Counted from the first letter of the stretch, positions 54,807 to 63,597 are shown. The stretch is DNA of 64,000 nt from Persicimonas caeni (GCF_006517175.1 NZ_CP041186.1:7405074-7469073); one strand, 5' to 3'. A program made the numbers and translations. The notes: a model not told the origin generated them from the sequence alone.

Positions 54807-55754
54807 GTGCTCGCAAAGACGGCCATCGAGGGCGCGGCGTCGATCGACAAGGAGGCGGTCTACGGGGCGTGGGGCGAGCCGGTGGAGGTGTCTTCAGTGG
54901 CCAAGCCGCGCCACCAGTTTGTGGACTTCGAGCCGGACCGGGCGACCGGGTACTACTACATGGGGGCGAGGGTCTACGACCCGACGTTGAGGCGGTGGTT
55001 GTCGCCCGATCCGTTGTTGTGGGCGGTGCCTGGGCTCGAGGAGGGCAATGGGGCTGGGTTGAACCTCTATGCGTACGCGGACAATGATCCGGTTGGGTTG
55101 ATCGATCCGCAGGGAACAGATCCCCTTCCCTTAGAAGTGGAGATGCCGGGGCCTGGCTGTGCAATGAACGCGCAGTGTCAACGTGCTTCGGATTGGAGTA
55201 ATGATCACGGACTCGACAAGGCGCTGAATCAAGGCGCGGACACAGTCGAGGATTTGGGAGACGCCGGGGAGATTGGCGCTGCTACGCTGAGAAGCTTCGC
55301 CTTCGCATCCAATCCGACCGCCGACAATGCCGAGAAAGCTGGAGTCTCTATTGTTCTGGCCATTATTCCGCTTTCGTTCCTGTTGAAAAAGGCAAAGCAT
55401 GCGGACGAGGTGGGTGAGGCGGTCGGCGATGTGGTCAATGTGGGGAAGAAGCAGGCGAAGGAGTTCGTCAAGGAGAACGAGAAGAGGATAAACGAGAAGC
55501 TTGGTAAAAAGATTGGGCAGGGAAGGTTACCTTTCGAAAAGTCGAAAGAAGGCGTTGAGAAAGCACGAGATGCTGTCCGAGAGACTCTCGAGACTGCCGA
55601 TGAAACATCAAAGCCTTTCAAGACTCGAGGAGGACACGAGGTTGTCGATGTTTACAGCAAAGAAACCGGGATGACCGTCCGTATCCGCAAGGGCGGAGAG
55701 TTTGATACGCTGATTCCCGAGAAGTCCAAGCAGCTTAAATCACAAGACGAATAG
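54807..55754 (+). CDS. orphan RHS-core/toxin-tip module 1
   Basis: 315 residues, 5'-truncated: the frame opens at a GTG inside the RHS core, directly at a junction with the repeat tail. Residues 1-100 are core (KEAVYGAWGEPVEV, ATGYYYMGARVYDPTLRRWL, SPDPLL). After PQGTDP the sequence becomes unique, AT-richer and helical (about 115-310), ending with GGHEVVDVYSKETGMTVRIR and EFDTLIP. That last part is strand-rich like small BECR-type RNases, but I cannot name a family. The layout is that of a polymorphic toxin tip. Without a secretion or shell region it cannot act alone; recombination onto a full RHS gene would be needed. Confidence 0.65.
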   Translation: MLAKTAIEGAASIDKEAVYGAWGEPVEVSSVAKPRHQFVDFEPDRATGYYYMGARVYDPTLRRWLSPDPLLWAVPGLEEGNGAGLNLYAYADNDPVGLIDPQGTDPLPLEVEMPGPGCAMNAQCQRASDWSNDHGLDKALNQGADTVEDLGDAGEIGAATLRSFAFASNPTADNAEKAGVSIVLAIIPLSFLLKKAKHADEVGEAVGDVVNVGKKQAKEFVKENEKRINEKLGKKIGQGRLPFEKSKEGVEKARDAVRETLETADETSKPFKTRGGHEVVDVYSKETGMTVRIRKGGEFDTLIPEKSKQLKSQDE

Positions 55755-55774
55755 CAACATGTGAGACACAACTG

Positions 55775-56431
55775 ATGGGCGATTACGAGACCGACATCGA
55801 AGTCCTGCTGGCATTTGAATCGTTGAGTAAGGAGCGGATTGAGCAGGCGTCCAACGTACTTCGGGAGGAGGGGTTTACCAGCAGCCAAGCGCCGTGGATG
55901 ATGGCGCCGGATTTCGTCAAATTCGGGGACGAGACGACCTTCGCGGAGGCTTGCGCTCAAGGACGATCCGGAAGTGCGCTAGCAGTATATGTTACTCTCG
56001 TAGGGCCGCTGAATGGAACTACAGTGAAGTTGACACTTGCCGCCTATCTCGACGACGAAGTCTTGGAGGTGTCGATTAGCGACAAGTATGTCTGTGGAGA
56101 CACGTGCGACCCAGAGCACGGTCTCATTCTTCTCAAGCGGTTTGCGGAGGTCGGAAAGGCGATTGCGAATGTCCTTGAGCCTGTCATTGCCGTAATGACC
56201 TACGAGGAATTGCATCCAGATGACGTTTCACTCGCGCACGGTCCGACAGATATGTGTCACTCGTATCCCGAAGCGAGCCCCTTCACAGTCGTGGAGGTTG
56301 AAGCCTTCTGGGCATATTTGGAGAAGCAATGGCGCGGAGGCTTCGACTGGGTGGAGGCTGGAGCGATGGATGCGGACACCGGTCGCAGAAATTGGCTCTT
56401 TGAGCCAGGTCCCAAATCAGATGATGAGTAA
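55775..56431 (+). CDS. probable immunity protein for module 1
   Basis: 218 residues, 20 bp after the toxin tip. Soluble, acidic, no signal peptide or TM. No recognised immunity family (not clearly SUKH or Imm-type). Its position, lower GC and lack of relatives in the window suggest an immunity protein that binds the adjacent tip. It may be unrelated; the evidence is context only. Confidence 0.55.
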   Translation: MGDYETDIEVLLAFESLSKERIEQASNVLREEGFTSSQAPWMMAPDFVKFGDETTFAEACAQGRSGSALAVYVTLVGPLNGTTVKLTLAAYLDDEVLEVSISDKYVCGDTCDPEHGLILLKRFAEVGKAIANVLEPVIAVMTYEELHPDDVSLAHGPTDMCHSYPEASPFTVVEVEAFWAYLEKQWRGGFDWVEAGAMDADTGRRNWLFEPGPKSDDE

Positions 56432-56599
56432 ATCCTACTCGCAATCCGCCGACGATTGCCAAAATGGCCCGTGGCGAGTGCCTTGTAGCTAGACGAGCAG
56501 AACGGAGGCTGCCTCGATGCAGCAGTACCAAAGGCGCCTTATTGCTATCGACAGACGAGCCGCGGTTACACGCGCAGGTCCGAGAAGGTCGACTTCGAA

Positions 56600-58267
56600 G
56601 TGCATAGCCTCGCCGGCGGCGGAACCGTGCGAAAAATTCACACCTACGACGGCCTCGACCGGCTCAAGTTCACCGACTTCGACTCGCCGACGGTAAACTT
56701 CAACCAGGCGTTCGGCTACTCGTCGACCGGCAATATTTCCTATGTGGGCGACAAGAACGCGCCCGACGAGGATTACGCCTATGGCGACGACAGCATCTCG
56801 CAGGCGGTCACCTCGATTGCCTATGCGAACGCCGAGCCGGGCACGCGTACGCTGAGCTACGACCTCGACGGCCAGCTCGTCACGGACGTGCGCCAGTTCT
56901 TGCAGACAGGGGAGATCGAAAAGCGCAACATCGCCTACGACGCCACCGGCTGCATGCGTCAAATAGACGTGGTTCGCAAGGGCTCAAACGGCACATTGCT
57001 CGAGGACATGACCACCACGCACGTGTGCGGCCAGGGCGGTCGGCGCGTGTTTCGCAGCACGGTCGACTACGTCAACGGCGAGGTCAATCGGGTCATCGAC
57101 TTTGCCGGGATTGCCGAGATTCGGCCCGACGAGGGGCCGGATCGGGACCAAGACGGCTACCCGGACGGGCTCATCTTCGTGCGCATTCCGGTCAACGGCG
57201 CGGTCAGCGTCGAGGACGCGCGCTCGCTCGTCGACGGCAGCCGAATCGAAGAAGAGTCGGGCTATATCCACAGCGACCTGCGCGGGTCGGTGCTTGCCAA
57301 GACGGCCATCGAGGGCGCGGCGTCGATCGACAAGGAGGCAGTCTACGGGGCGTGGGGCGAGCCGGTGGAGGTGTCGACGGCGGCCAAGCCGCGCCACCAG
57401 TTTGTGGACTTCGAGCCGGACCGGGCGACCGGGTACTATTACATGGGTGCGCGGGTCTACGACCCGACGTTGAGGCGGTGGTTGTCGCCCGATCCGTTGT
57501 TGTGGGCGGTGCCTGGGCTGGAGGAGGGCAACGGGGCCGGTCTGAATCTGTATGCGTATGCGGACAATGACCCGGTCGGGTTGATCGATCCGCAAGGCAC
57601 GGACCCCGGTGCGGTGATTTGGGACGGAGGCGGCGGCTGCATGGCATCTCAGCCAGATTGTGGGCGGGATCCGAATCCGTTCAGCCAGCAAAAGCCACAC
57701 GAGTTGAGCGATGGCGGAAAGGTGGTTGGAGCAGTGGTGCTGGGGACTCTCTCCTTAGCCACCGACCCAGTTGCCGAAGCTGTGGAAGCTCCTGGGAAAA
57801 TCGCAAGTGCCGTGGAGTCTGGAGATGGCGTCCAGATAGCATCCGTTGGCGCGATGATTCTCGTCAACATTCTGACCCGTGGCAAAGGCGGAAAAGTCCG
57901 TAAGGTCCTTGATGAGGGTGCCGAGGTGGTCGAGGATGTGGCCAAGGCGGGGAAGAAGGCGAAACCCGGAAGCTACCGTCCCGAGCGTGAGATGCCGAAG
58001 ACAAAACATGGAGAGCACCAAGCTGACACGGATGCTCCACATTCACAGATTGCAACTAAGAGAAGTAAGAGGGGGAAAGGTGACTACACTCAAGCCAAGG
58101 AGTGGGGGTACGATGAGGACGGAAATCTCGTGCCCAAGCGACAGATTGATTTTACGGACCACGGCCGTCCCGATAAGCACACGAGTCCTCACCAGCACAA
58201 GTACGTCCCAAATGAAACTGGCGGAAGCCCGAAACGGGGTGAGCCCGAGCCATTGGAGGAACCGTGA
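56600..58267 (+). CDS. orphan RHS-core/toxin-tip module 2 (type-24-like tip)
   Basis: 555 residues from GTG 56600, but the frame is open and RHS-like back to about 56489, so this is a truncated gene with no true start. The long core includes YAYGDDSISQAVTSIAY, THVCGQGGRRVFRSTVDY and SPDPLL, then the shared PQGTDP end. The tip has a hydrophobic stretch (IASVGAMILVNILTRG) and ends RQIDFTDHGRPDKHTSPHQH, then NETGGSPKRGEPEPL. This DFTxHGRP...PHxH...GG.pkRG pattern is what I recall for 'polymorphic toxin type 24' tips; that family call needs a profile search. Its TGA overlaps the next start (GTGA). Confidence 0.7.
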   Translation: MHSLAGGGTVRKIHTYDGLDRLKFTDFDSPTVNFNQAFGYSSTGNISYVGDKNAPDEDYAYGDDSISQAVTSIAYANAEPGTRTLSYDLDGQLVTDVRQFLQTGEIEKRNIAYDATGCMRQIDVVRKGSNGTLLEDMTTTHVCGQGGRRVFRSTVDYVNGEVNRVIDFAGIAEIRPDEGPDRDQDGYPDGLIFVRIPVNGAVSVEDARSLVDGSRIEEESGYIHSDLRGSVLAKTAIEGAASIDKEAVYGAWGEPVEVSTAAKPRHQFVDFEPDRATGYYYMGARVYDPTLRRWLSPDPLLWAVPGLEEGNGAGLNLYAYADNDPVGLIDPQGTDPGAVIWDGGGGCMASQPDCGRDPNPFSQQKPHELSDGGKVVGAVVLGTLSLATDPVAEAVEAPGKIASAVESGDGVQIASVGAMILVNILTRGKGGKVRKVLDEGAEVVEDVAKAGKKAKPGSYRPEREMPKTKHGEHQADTDAPHSQIATKRSKRGKGDYTQAKEWGYDEDGNLVPKRQIDFTDHGRPDKHTSPHQHKYVPNETGGSPKRGEPEPLEEP

Positions 58268-58707
58268 TTGGCATCGAAATATCGGACGAGCGCGAAGGAG
58301 TCTTGGTGGTTGAGCTACCGGACCTCTTGGCATGCATCGATGACGGCGAGCAACTTTTCTGGTCGATCCTGTACTTTGAAGCCGTCGGGGATCTCAGTAG
58401 GTTTGGCACCAACGTGCTCGAGCTCGAGCGTGCGGCGCGAGAGTCGCCGACGGGTGTAGAAATCGAGTGGGACATGCTTCTTGAGATGGCCGGTGTGTTT
58501 CACCAGATTGTAGATATTGTCTTGATCGGGTGCCGTGAGCGACAGCAGATCCGTCAATATCGAGACGATGCCGAAATGTATGATACCTGCCGTCACGTGG
58601 TCGAACTCGTCGATACGTCATTCGCGCTCGTGCACTCCCAGGACAAATCCGTCATCGAGTGCCTTCATGATAGGTTTGAGGATGTGAAGTTGCTCGACCA
58701 CCCGTAG
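58264..58707 (+). CDS. probable immunity protein for module 2
   Basis: 147 residues. The GTG start overlaps the tip's stop by 4 bp, so the two are translationally coupled, typical for toxin-immunity pairs. Small, acidic, soluble, with an all-helix second half (QQIRQYRDDAEMYDTCRHVV). Family not recognised. Confidence 0.6.
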   Translation: MIGIEISDEREGVLVVELPDLLACIDDGEQLFWSILYFEAVGDLSRFGTNVLELERAARESPTGVEIEWDMLLEMAGVFHQIVDIVLIGCRERQQIRQYRDDAEMYDTCRHVVELVDTSFALVHSQDKSVIECLHDRFEDVKLLDHP

Positions 58708-58726
58708 AAGTGGGGCGACAGAGGGC

Positions 58727-58918
58727 ATCGACGGCCAGCTAGTCAGGGACGTGCGCCAGTTCTCGCAGACGGGGGAGAGCGAGACGCGCGGCATCGCTTA
58801 CGACGACACCGGCTGCATGCGCCAGATCGACGTGGTTCGCGAGGGCGCAAATGGTATGCTGCTCGGGGACATGACCACGACGCACGTGTGCGGCCAGGGC
58901 GGCCCGCGTGTGTTTTGA
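58727..58918 (+). pseudogene. RHS core fragment with premature stop
   Basis: Matches the core of module 2 from DGQLVTDVRQFLQTG to CGQGGRRVF and ends in a TGA where the others have an Arg codon (CGA to TGA). The breakpoint is the same RVF(R) codon as in the other broken copies; the 162-bp palindrome follows. Confidence 0.8.
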
Positions 58919-58935
58919 AGCGCGACCTCCGCCCC

Positions 58936-59007
58936 CGGCTACACGTTCTGTCCCACCCACAAGGGGTTTCAGGTTGTAGGCCAAGCAACGACCGACGGTT
59001 CGGCCAG
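58936..59007. repeat. partial copy of the 162-bp palindrome
   Basis: 72 bp match the left half of the copies at 54593 and 61535; then the sequence diverges and the right half is missing. The rest of 59008-59330 is non-coding with a GCGCCAGCGAGCGCGCGCCG stretch and no other feature. Confidence 0.65.
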
Positions 59008-59330
59008 TTTGGTCTGGCCCAAGCGAGCGCCAGCGAGCGCGCGCCGCGTTTTTTGCGGCGCCTCGGTAGCCCCGGGCGACGCGAAGCGAGTCCGGGGGAG
59101 GGCGTATCGTGTCATCGAGGCGCACGTTCGAGGAAGTCTTGGCGCTTCATGTCGTCTATTCGGTACGTTTGGGTTGTTGTCGCCCACCCGGGACTCCCTC
59201 CGCTACACCCCGGTCGCCCCGGGCTAGCGAGGCCTCGTTGAACGACACTCGGCGCGGCTCCCGATGGTCGCCTTAGGCTCGCAGACCCGCACCAAATGGG
59301 CTTCGTTGGGGAATCTCATGCCCTTCCGTC

Positions 59331-60569
59331 ATGCGTCAAATCGACGTGGCTCGCGAGGGCGCAAATGGTGCGTTGCTCAAGGACATGACCACGACGCACG
59401 TGTGCGGCCAGGGCGGCCGGCGCGTGTTCCGAAGCACCGTCGACTACATCAATGGCGAGGTCAACCGGGTCATCGACTTTGCCGGGATTGCCGAGATTCG
59501 GCCCGATGAGGGCCCAGACGACGACCAGGACGGCTACCCGGACGGGCTCATCTTCGTGCGCATTCCGGTCAACGGCGCGGTCAGCGTCGAGGACGCGCGC
59601 TCGCTCGTCGATGGCAGCCGAGTCAAAGAAGAGTCGGGCTATATCCACAGCGACATGCGCGGCTCGGTGCTGGCCAAGACGGCCATCGAGGGCGCGGCGT
59701 CGATCGACAAGGAGGCGGTCTACGGGGCGTGGGGCGAGCCGGTGGATGTGTCTTCAGTGGCCAAGCCGCGCCACCAGTTCGTCGACTTCGAGCCGGACCG
59801 GGCGACCGGGTACTACTACATGGGGGCGAGGGTCTACGACCCGACGTTGAGGCGGTGGTTGTCGCCCGATCCGTTGTTGTGGGCGATGCCGGAGATTGAC
59901 TCTGCTGACGGTGGTCAACTCAATCTGTTTGCATACGCAAAGAATAACCCAACGCGATTCACTGACCCGTCTGGGTTTTATGTAAAGCCTAGTAAGCTTC
60001 AGGAGTGGAAGGACGGCTTCGTAAAACGTGGGTCCATCGAACTCTTTGGGGGCGGGGGCATCCTCAAGGGACTCAAAATTGCAAGTGCTGCGGGGAAGGG
60101 CGCTCGCGCACTCAAGGCCGCGAAGTTGGCAAAGGCAACGTCGCTTCGAAACACAGCACGTTGGCTGCGTGGAAAGCTGACGAAAGCGCAGGTGGAAGCA
60201 GCGAAGGATGTGGCGGCAGTCGAGAAGGTGGTCAAAAGTGCTTCTGCAAAGGGGAAGGCGGGAAAACACACTGTGAAGCACGCAAAGGACTTGTCGAAGA
60301 TAATCAGAGACTCTGAACGAGTAGGGTCAGGGGCTCACGAGGTGCAGGGAGGCTTGGCAGGAGCGGCAAAAACGCAAGCCAAGACTGGATATAAGGCAGG
60401 AGGCAAAGACCATATTCAAAAGCTAGATGAGAGCATCGATAGGCTGGATAAGGTGATATACCGAATCAAAAACGCGAAGTCGATTCCAGACAAGCAAAAG
60501 AAAAGACTTCTTGAGAAAGCGCAGAAATATCGGGATCGCTATCAAAAGGCGAGAGATTCGATCGACTGA
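59331..60569 (+). CDS. orphan RHS-core/toxin-tip module 3
   Basis: 412 residues. The ATG at 59331 is a core Met (the MRQIDV of module 2) placed right at a recombination junction. The core continues to SPDPLLWAMP, then changes to a different tip. From about 200 the protein is Lys/Ala-rich, helical and clearly AT-richer than the core (GLKIASAAGKGARALKAAKL; ends LLEKAQKYRDRYQKARD), and matches no toxin family I know. It is the longest intact core after module 2. It has no signal or shell region of its own. Confidence 0.65.
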   Translation: MRQIDVAREGANGALLKDMTTTHVCGQGGRRVFRSTVDYINGEVNRVIDFAGIAEIRPDEGPDDDQDGYPDGLIFVRIPVNGAVSVEDARSLVDGSRVKEESGYIHSDMRGSVLAKTAIEGAASIDKEAVYGAWGEPVDVSSVAKPRHQFVDFEPDRATGYYYMGARVYDPTLRRWLSPDPLLWAMPEIDSADGGQLNLFAYAKNNPTRFTDPSGFYVKPSKLQEWKDGFVKRGSIELFGGGGILKGLKIASAAGKGARALKAAKLAKATSLRNTARWLRGKLTKAQVEAAKDVAAVEKVVKSASAKGKAGKHTVKHAKDLSKIIRDSERVGSGAHEVQGGLAGAAKTQAKTGYKAGGKDHIQKLDESIDRLDKVIYRIKNAKSIPDKQKKRLLEKAQKYRDRYQKARDSID

Positions 60570-60584
60570 TTCCTAGGGTGACCA

Positions 60585-61130
60585 ATGACTGAACTAACAG
60601 TGGACCAGCTAGATGAGGTTTCGCTGGATGCGCCAGCGACGTGGATCGATCCGCGTGAGCTCGTTGATTTGGACCTAGAGAAGTGTAGACGGCTCAATTA
60701 CCAGTATCATGTGGAGGGACGAAGAGAGCTGATTGCCGAAGAGCGGCCCGATGAGTTGGTTGTGAACTACATGGGTCATCACTACATGGCAACGGTCGAG
60801 AGCGGCAATCTGTGTCGGTTTGATGCACGAGCATTTGTGGAGGCCACGCTTTATCTAATCTTCGAGGCTTGGTCTTCGGCCGCGGCTTTTCAACTATGCG
60901 AGTCGCCGCTACTCGAGTTTCCAGAGACGTGGTGTGTGGTTCGACTCGCACGTCAGAAGTTTCGAGCGGATTGGGCGCCATTTCCCCGAAAACTCATTCG
61001 CGAATACATGCTTTGGCTGTTCGAGATCTCCAGTTTGGCGGATATTCACACTCCACGGATGCGGGAGAATCTATCGAGCGAGGATAGAGAGTTTCTCGAA
61101 GAGTTATGGCATATGGACATCGCGCTGTAG
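60585..61130 (+). CDS. probable immunity protein for module 3
   Basis: 181 residues, 15 bp after the tip, with an AGGG ribosome-binding site. Soluble, acidic, Trp-rich in the middle (FEAWSSAAAFQ, TWCVVRLARQKF). No family recognised; role inferred from position. Confidence 0.55.
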   Translation: MTELTVDQLDEVSLDAPATWIDPRELVDLDLEKCRRLNYQYHVEGRRELIAEERPDELVVNYMGHHYMATVESGNLCRFDARAFVEATLYLIFEAWSSAAAFQLCESPLLEFPETWCVVRLARQKFRADWAPFPRKLIREYMLWLFEISSLADIHTPRMRENLSSEDREFLEELWHMDIAL

Positions 61131-61151
61131 CGGGGGCCGCCCGGAGGTGAC

Positions 61152-61457
61152 TTGGATGTCAGACCCGCCAAGGGCAACGGTCTTCGTTCTAACGAATACG
61201 CCTATGGCGACGACAGCATCTCGCAGGCGGTCACCTCGATTGCGTACGCTGGCTCGGACTCGGGCACACGCACGCTGAGCTGCAACCTCGACGGTCAGCT
61301 CGTCACAGACGTGCGCCAGCTCTCGCAGACGGGAGAGAGCGAGACCCGCGGCATCGCCTACGACGCCATCGGCTGCATGCGTCAAATCGACGTAGTTCGC
61401 TCGGATGCGAGCGGTACGCTGCTCAAGGACACGACCACGACCCACGTCTGCGGCTAG
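61152..61457 (+). pseudogene. RHS core fragment with nonsense codon
   Basis: Core from YAYGDDSISQAVTSIAY to THVCG, then TAG where the others have a Gln codon (CAG). After the stop the frame still reads GGRRVFRG before switching into the palindrome leader, so this was a coding copy once. The remainder of 61131-61935 holds only the repeats listed below. Confidence 0.8.
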
Positions 61458-61534
61458 GGCGGCCGCCGTGTGTTTCGAGGCGCGACCCCCGCCGAGGGCA
61501 ACGGTCGTCGTCCTACGGACGACTCCCTCGCCCC

Positions 61535-61696
61535 CGGCTACAAGTTCTGTCTCACCCACGAGGGGTTTGAGGCTGTCGCCCCACCACGAACTTACGGCTT
61601 CGCCAGTCGACCCCACCCTACGGACGGCTGTGGATGTGGAGTACCTGCAGTGACTACAAACTCGAACCCCTTGGGGTGTTACGGAACGAGTAGCTG
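61535..61696. repeat. 162-bp imperfect palindrome, copy 3
   Basis: Same length and order as 54593-54754. The arms CGGCTACAAGTTCTG and CAGCTACTCGTTCCG (inverted) are at the ends. It is followed by GTTGCCCGTAGCGGCGGTCGG, which is also found immediately before RHS module 1. Confidence 0.7.
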
Positions 61697-61823
61697 CGGG
61701 CGAGCGCGGCGCGGAGCGACGCGCGTTGCCCGTAGCGGCGGTCGGACCACGCAAGCTGGAGCCGGGAGGCTCCAGGGCGGGCCAGAGGCGCCGCGCCCCG
61801 ACCATGGTGCAATATCTCTAAAT

Positions 61824-61912
61824 GCGGAGCGGGGGCTTGCCCCCAGCGTAGCCCTCGCCGGTGCAGCCCCAAGGCTCGCCTTGGGGTTAGGCGTGCGGGT
61901 CCTGAACACCGA
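61824..61912. repeat. right copy of array-flanking repeat
   Basis: Matches 53795-53913; lies 16 bp before the region of ubiE that is duplicated at 54375. Contains the GCGGGGGCTTGCCCCC hairpin. Confidence 0.65.
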
Positions 61913-61935
61913 TCGTCAGTATCGATCGCTCCGGG

Positions 61936-62628
61936 TCACCCCTTCGTCGTCCCCACATAAATCCAGTTCACCCCGAACATCGCCGGTTTCGCTTCGATAT
62001 TGGCGAAGCGGCCGGTCGACTCCATCATCGAAATGAACTCGTCGCCGTAGGGGAAGTTGTCGGAGGTGCGTTGCAGGTATTTGTAGGCGTCTTTGTCGCC
62101 GCTGACCATGCCGCCGATGGTCGGGATGACGAAGCGGTTGTAGGCCATGTAGAAGGGCTTGAGCAGCGCGGGGGGCTGGCCGAATTCGAGGACGACGAGG
62201 CGGCCGCCGGGGCGCAGGACGCGCGTCATCGACTCGAGGGCCTTGATGGGGTCGTCGACGTTGCGGATGCCGTAGGCGATGGAGACGATGTCGAAGCTGT
62301 CGTCTTCGAAGCTCAGGTCCTGGGCGTCTTCGACCTGCCAGGTGATGTCGAGGCCTTCGTCTTTGGCCTTGTCGGGGGCGAACGAGAGCATGTCGGGGTT
62401 GAAATCGGTGCCCACGACGCGGCCCTCGGGGCCGACGGTCTTCTTGAACAGGATCGTCAGGTCGCCGGTGCCGGCGGCGCAGTCGAGCACGTCCTCGCCG
62501 GGCTTGGCGCCCGACATCTTGACGGCCTTGCGGCGCACGCTCTGGTCGGTGCCCAGCGAGATGAAGCGGTTGGCTTTGTCGTAGCGGTCGGCGATCCGCG
62601 AGAACATCTGGTTGACTTCGGTCGACAT
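61936..62628 (-). CDS. ubiE: ubiquinone/menaquinone methyltransferase
   Basis: 230 residues from ATG 62628 (GGAG 8 nt upstream). Class I methyltransferase with UbiE signatures: RIADRYDKANRFISLGTDQ, VLDCAAGTGDLTILF, GTDFNPDML and YGIRNVDDPIKALESMTRVL. It methylates demethylmenaquinone (and/or a ubiquinone precursor). Given the MenE-like gene two genes upstream, a menaquinone role (MenG) is likely. The 3' end has a second, decayed copy at 54375-54494. Confidence 0.93.
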   Translation of the reverse strand: MSTEVNQMFSRIADRYDKANRFISLGTDQSVRRKAVKMSGAKPGEDVLDCAAGTGDLTILFKKTVGPEGRVVGTDFNPDMLSFAPDKAKDEGLDITWQVEDAQDLSFEDDSFDIVSIAYGIRNVDDPIKALESMTRVLRPGGRLVVLEFGQPPALLKPFYMAYNRFVIPTIGGMVSGDKDAYKYLQRTSDNFPYGDEFISMMESTGRFANIEAKPAMFGVNWIYVGTTKG

Positions 62629-62687
62629 GGTTTTCACTCCGCTGGTGCTGCAAAAAGTTGGTGCTTCGGTCGGAACGGAAGCTTTGG

Positions 62688-63575
62688 TCAGATCGAACGC
62701 CCCGCAGCGCGTGCGATGGGGGCGACGCGCTCCATGAGCTCTTCAAATTGGGTCGGGGTCAGGGCCTGGTCGGCGTCGCACAGGGCGCGCGAGGCGTCCG
62801 GGTGGACTTCGACCATCACGCCGTCCAAACCGGCGGCTGCGCCCGCAGCGACGGCGCCGGCGAGCAGGTCGGGGATGCCGATGGCGTGCGACGGGTCGAT
62901 GATGACCGGCAGGTGGCTGCGTTGCTTGGCCCACATCGCGCCGGCCAGGTCGAGCGTGAAGCGCGTCTCGTCGCCGAAGCTTCGGATGCCGCGCTCGCAC
63001 AGCAAGATCTGGTCGTTGCCGCCCTTGGCGATGTACTCGGCGGCCTTGAGCCATTCGCTGACCGTGGCGCCGAAGTTTCGCTTGAGCATCACCGGCGTGC
63101 GCGTCTGGCCGATGGCCTCGAGCAGCGCGAAGTTCTGCATGTTGCGCGCGCCCACCTGGAAGGCGTCGACGATAGGCTCCATCTCGCCGACCATCTCGGG
63201 CGACATCACCTCGGTGACGAACGGCACGCCGTACTCGCGCGAGGCCTGCTGCATGATCGTCAGCCCCGACATGCCCAGTCCCTGGAAGCTGTCGGGCGAG
63301 GTGCGCGGCTTGAAGGCGCCGCCGCGAAGGACGCGGGCGCCCAGGCGGCTGACCAGGCGCGCGGCCTCGTCGTACAGCGCGTGCGACTCGACGGCGCAGG
63401 GGCCGGCGATGACCACGAACTCGTCGGCGCCAAAGGCGACGTCGCCGATGGAGACGACCGAGCCGTCGGGGCGAACCTCGCGGCCGACCCGCGGGAACTG
63501 CGCGTCTGCGCCGGGGGCGCGGCAGTCCGAGGGGGCCTCAGCGTGGGCGATCTTTGCGGTGTTGTCGTGAAGCAT
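62688..63575 (-). CDS. 3-deoxy-7-phosphoheptulonate (DAHP) synthase, type I-beta
   Basis: 295 residues. DAHP synthase makes the first intermediate of the shikimate pathway from PEP and erythrose-4-phosphate. Seen: FVVIAGPCAVES, LRGGAFKPRTSPDSFQGLG, FQVGARNMQNF, VMLKRNFGATVSEWLKAAEY, ILCERGIR-type LLCERGIRSF, and DPSHAIGIPDLL. This is the AroA-beta/KDO8P-related subfamily. The short N-terminal extension (about 45 residues) may be regulatory. It feeds chorismate, the precursor of menaquinone made by its neighbours. Confidence 0.93.
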   Translation of the reverse strand: MLHDNTAKIAHAEAPSDCRAPGADAQFPRVGREVRPDGSVVSIGDVAFGADEFVVIAGPCAVESHALYDEAARLVSRLGARVLRGGAFKPRTSPDSFQGLGMSGLTIMQQASREYGVPFVTEVMSPEMVGEMEPIVDAFQVGARNMQNFALLEAIGQTRTPVMLKRNFGATVSEWLKAAEYIAKGGNDQILLCERGIRSFGDETRFTLDLAGAMWAKQRSHLPVIIDPSHAIGIPDLLAGAVAAGAAAGLDGVMVEVHPDASRALCDADQALTPTQFEELMERVAPIARAAGRSI

Positions 63576-63597
63576 AATGCTCTCTCTTCCTTACAAC

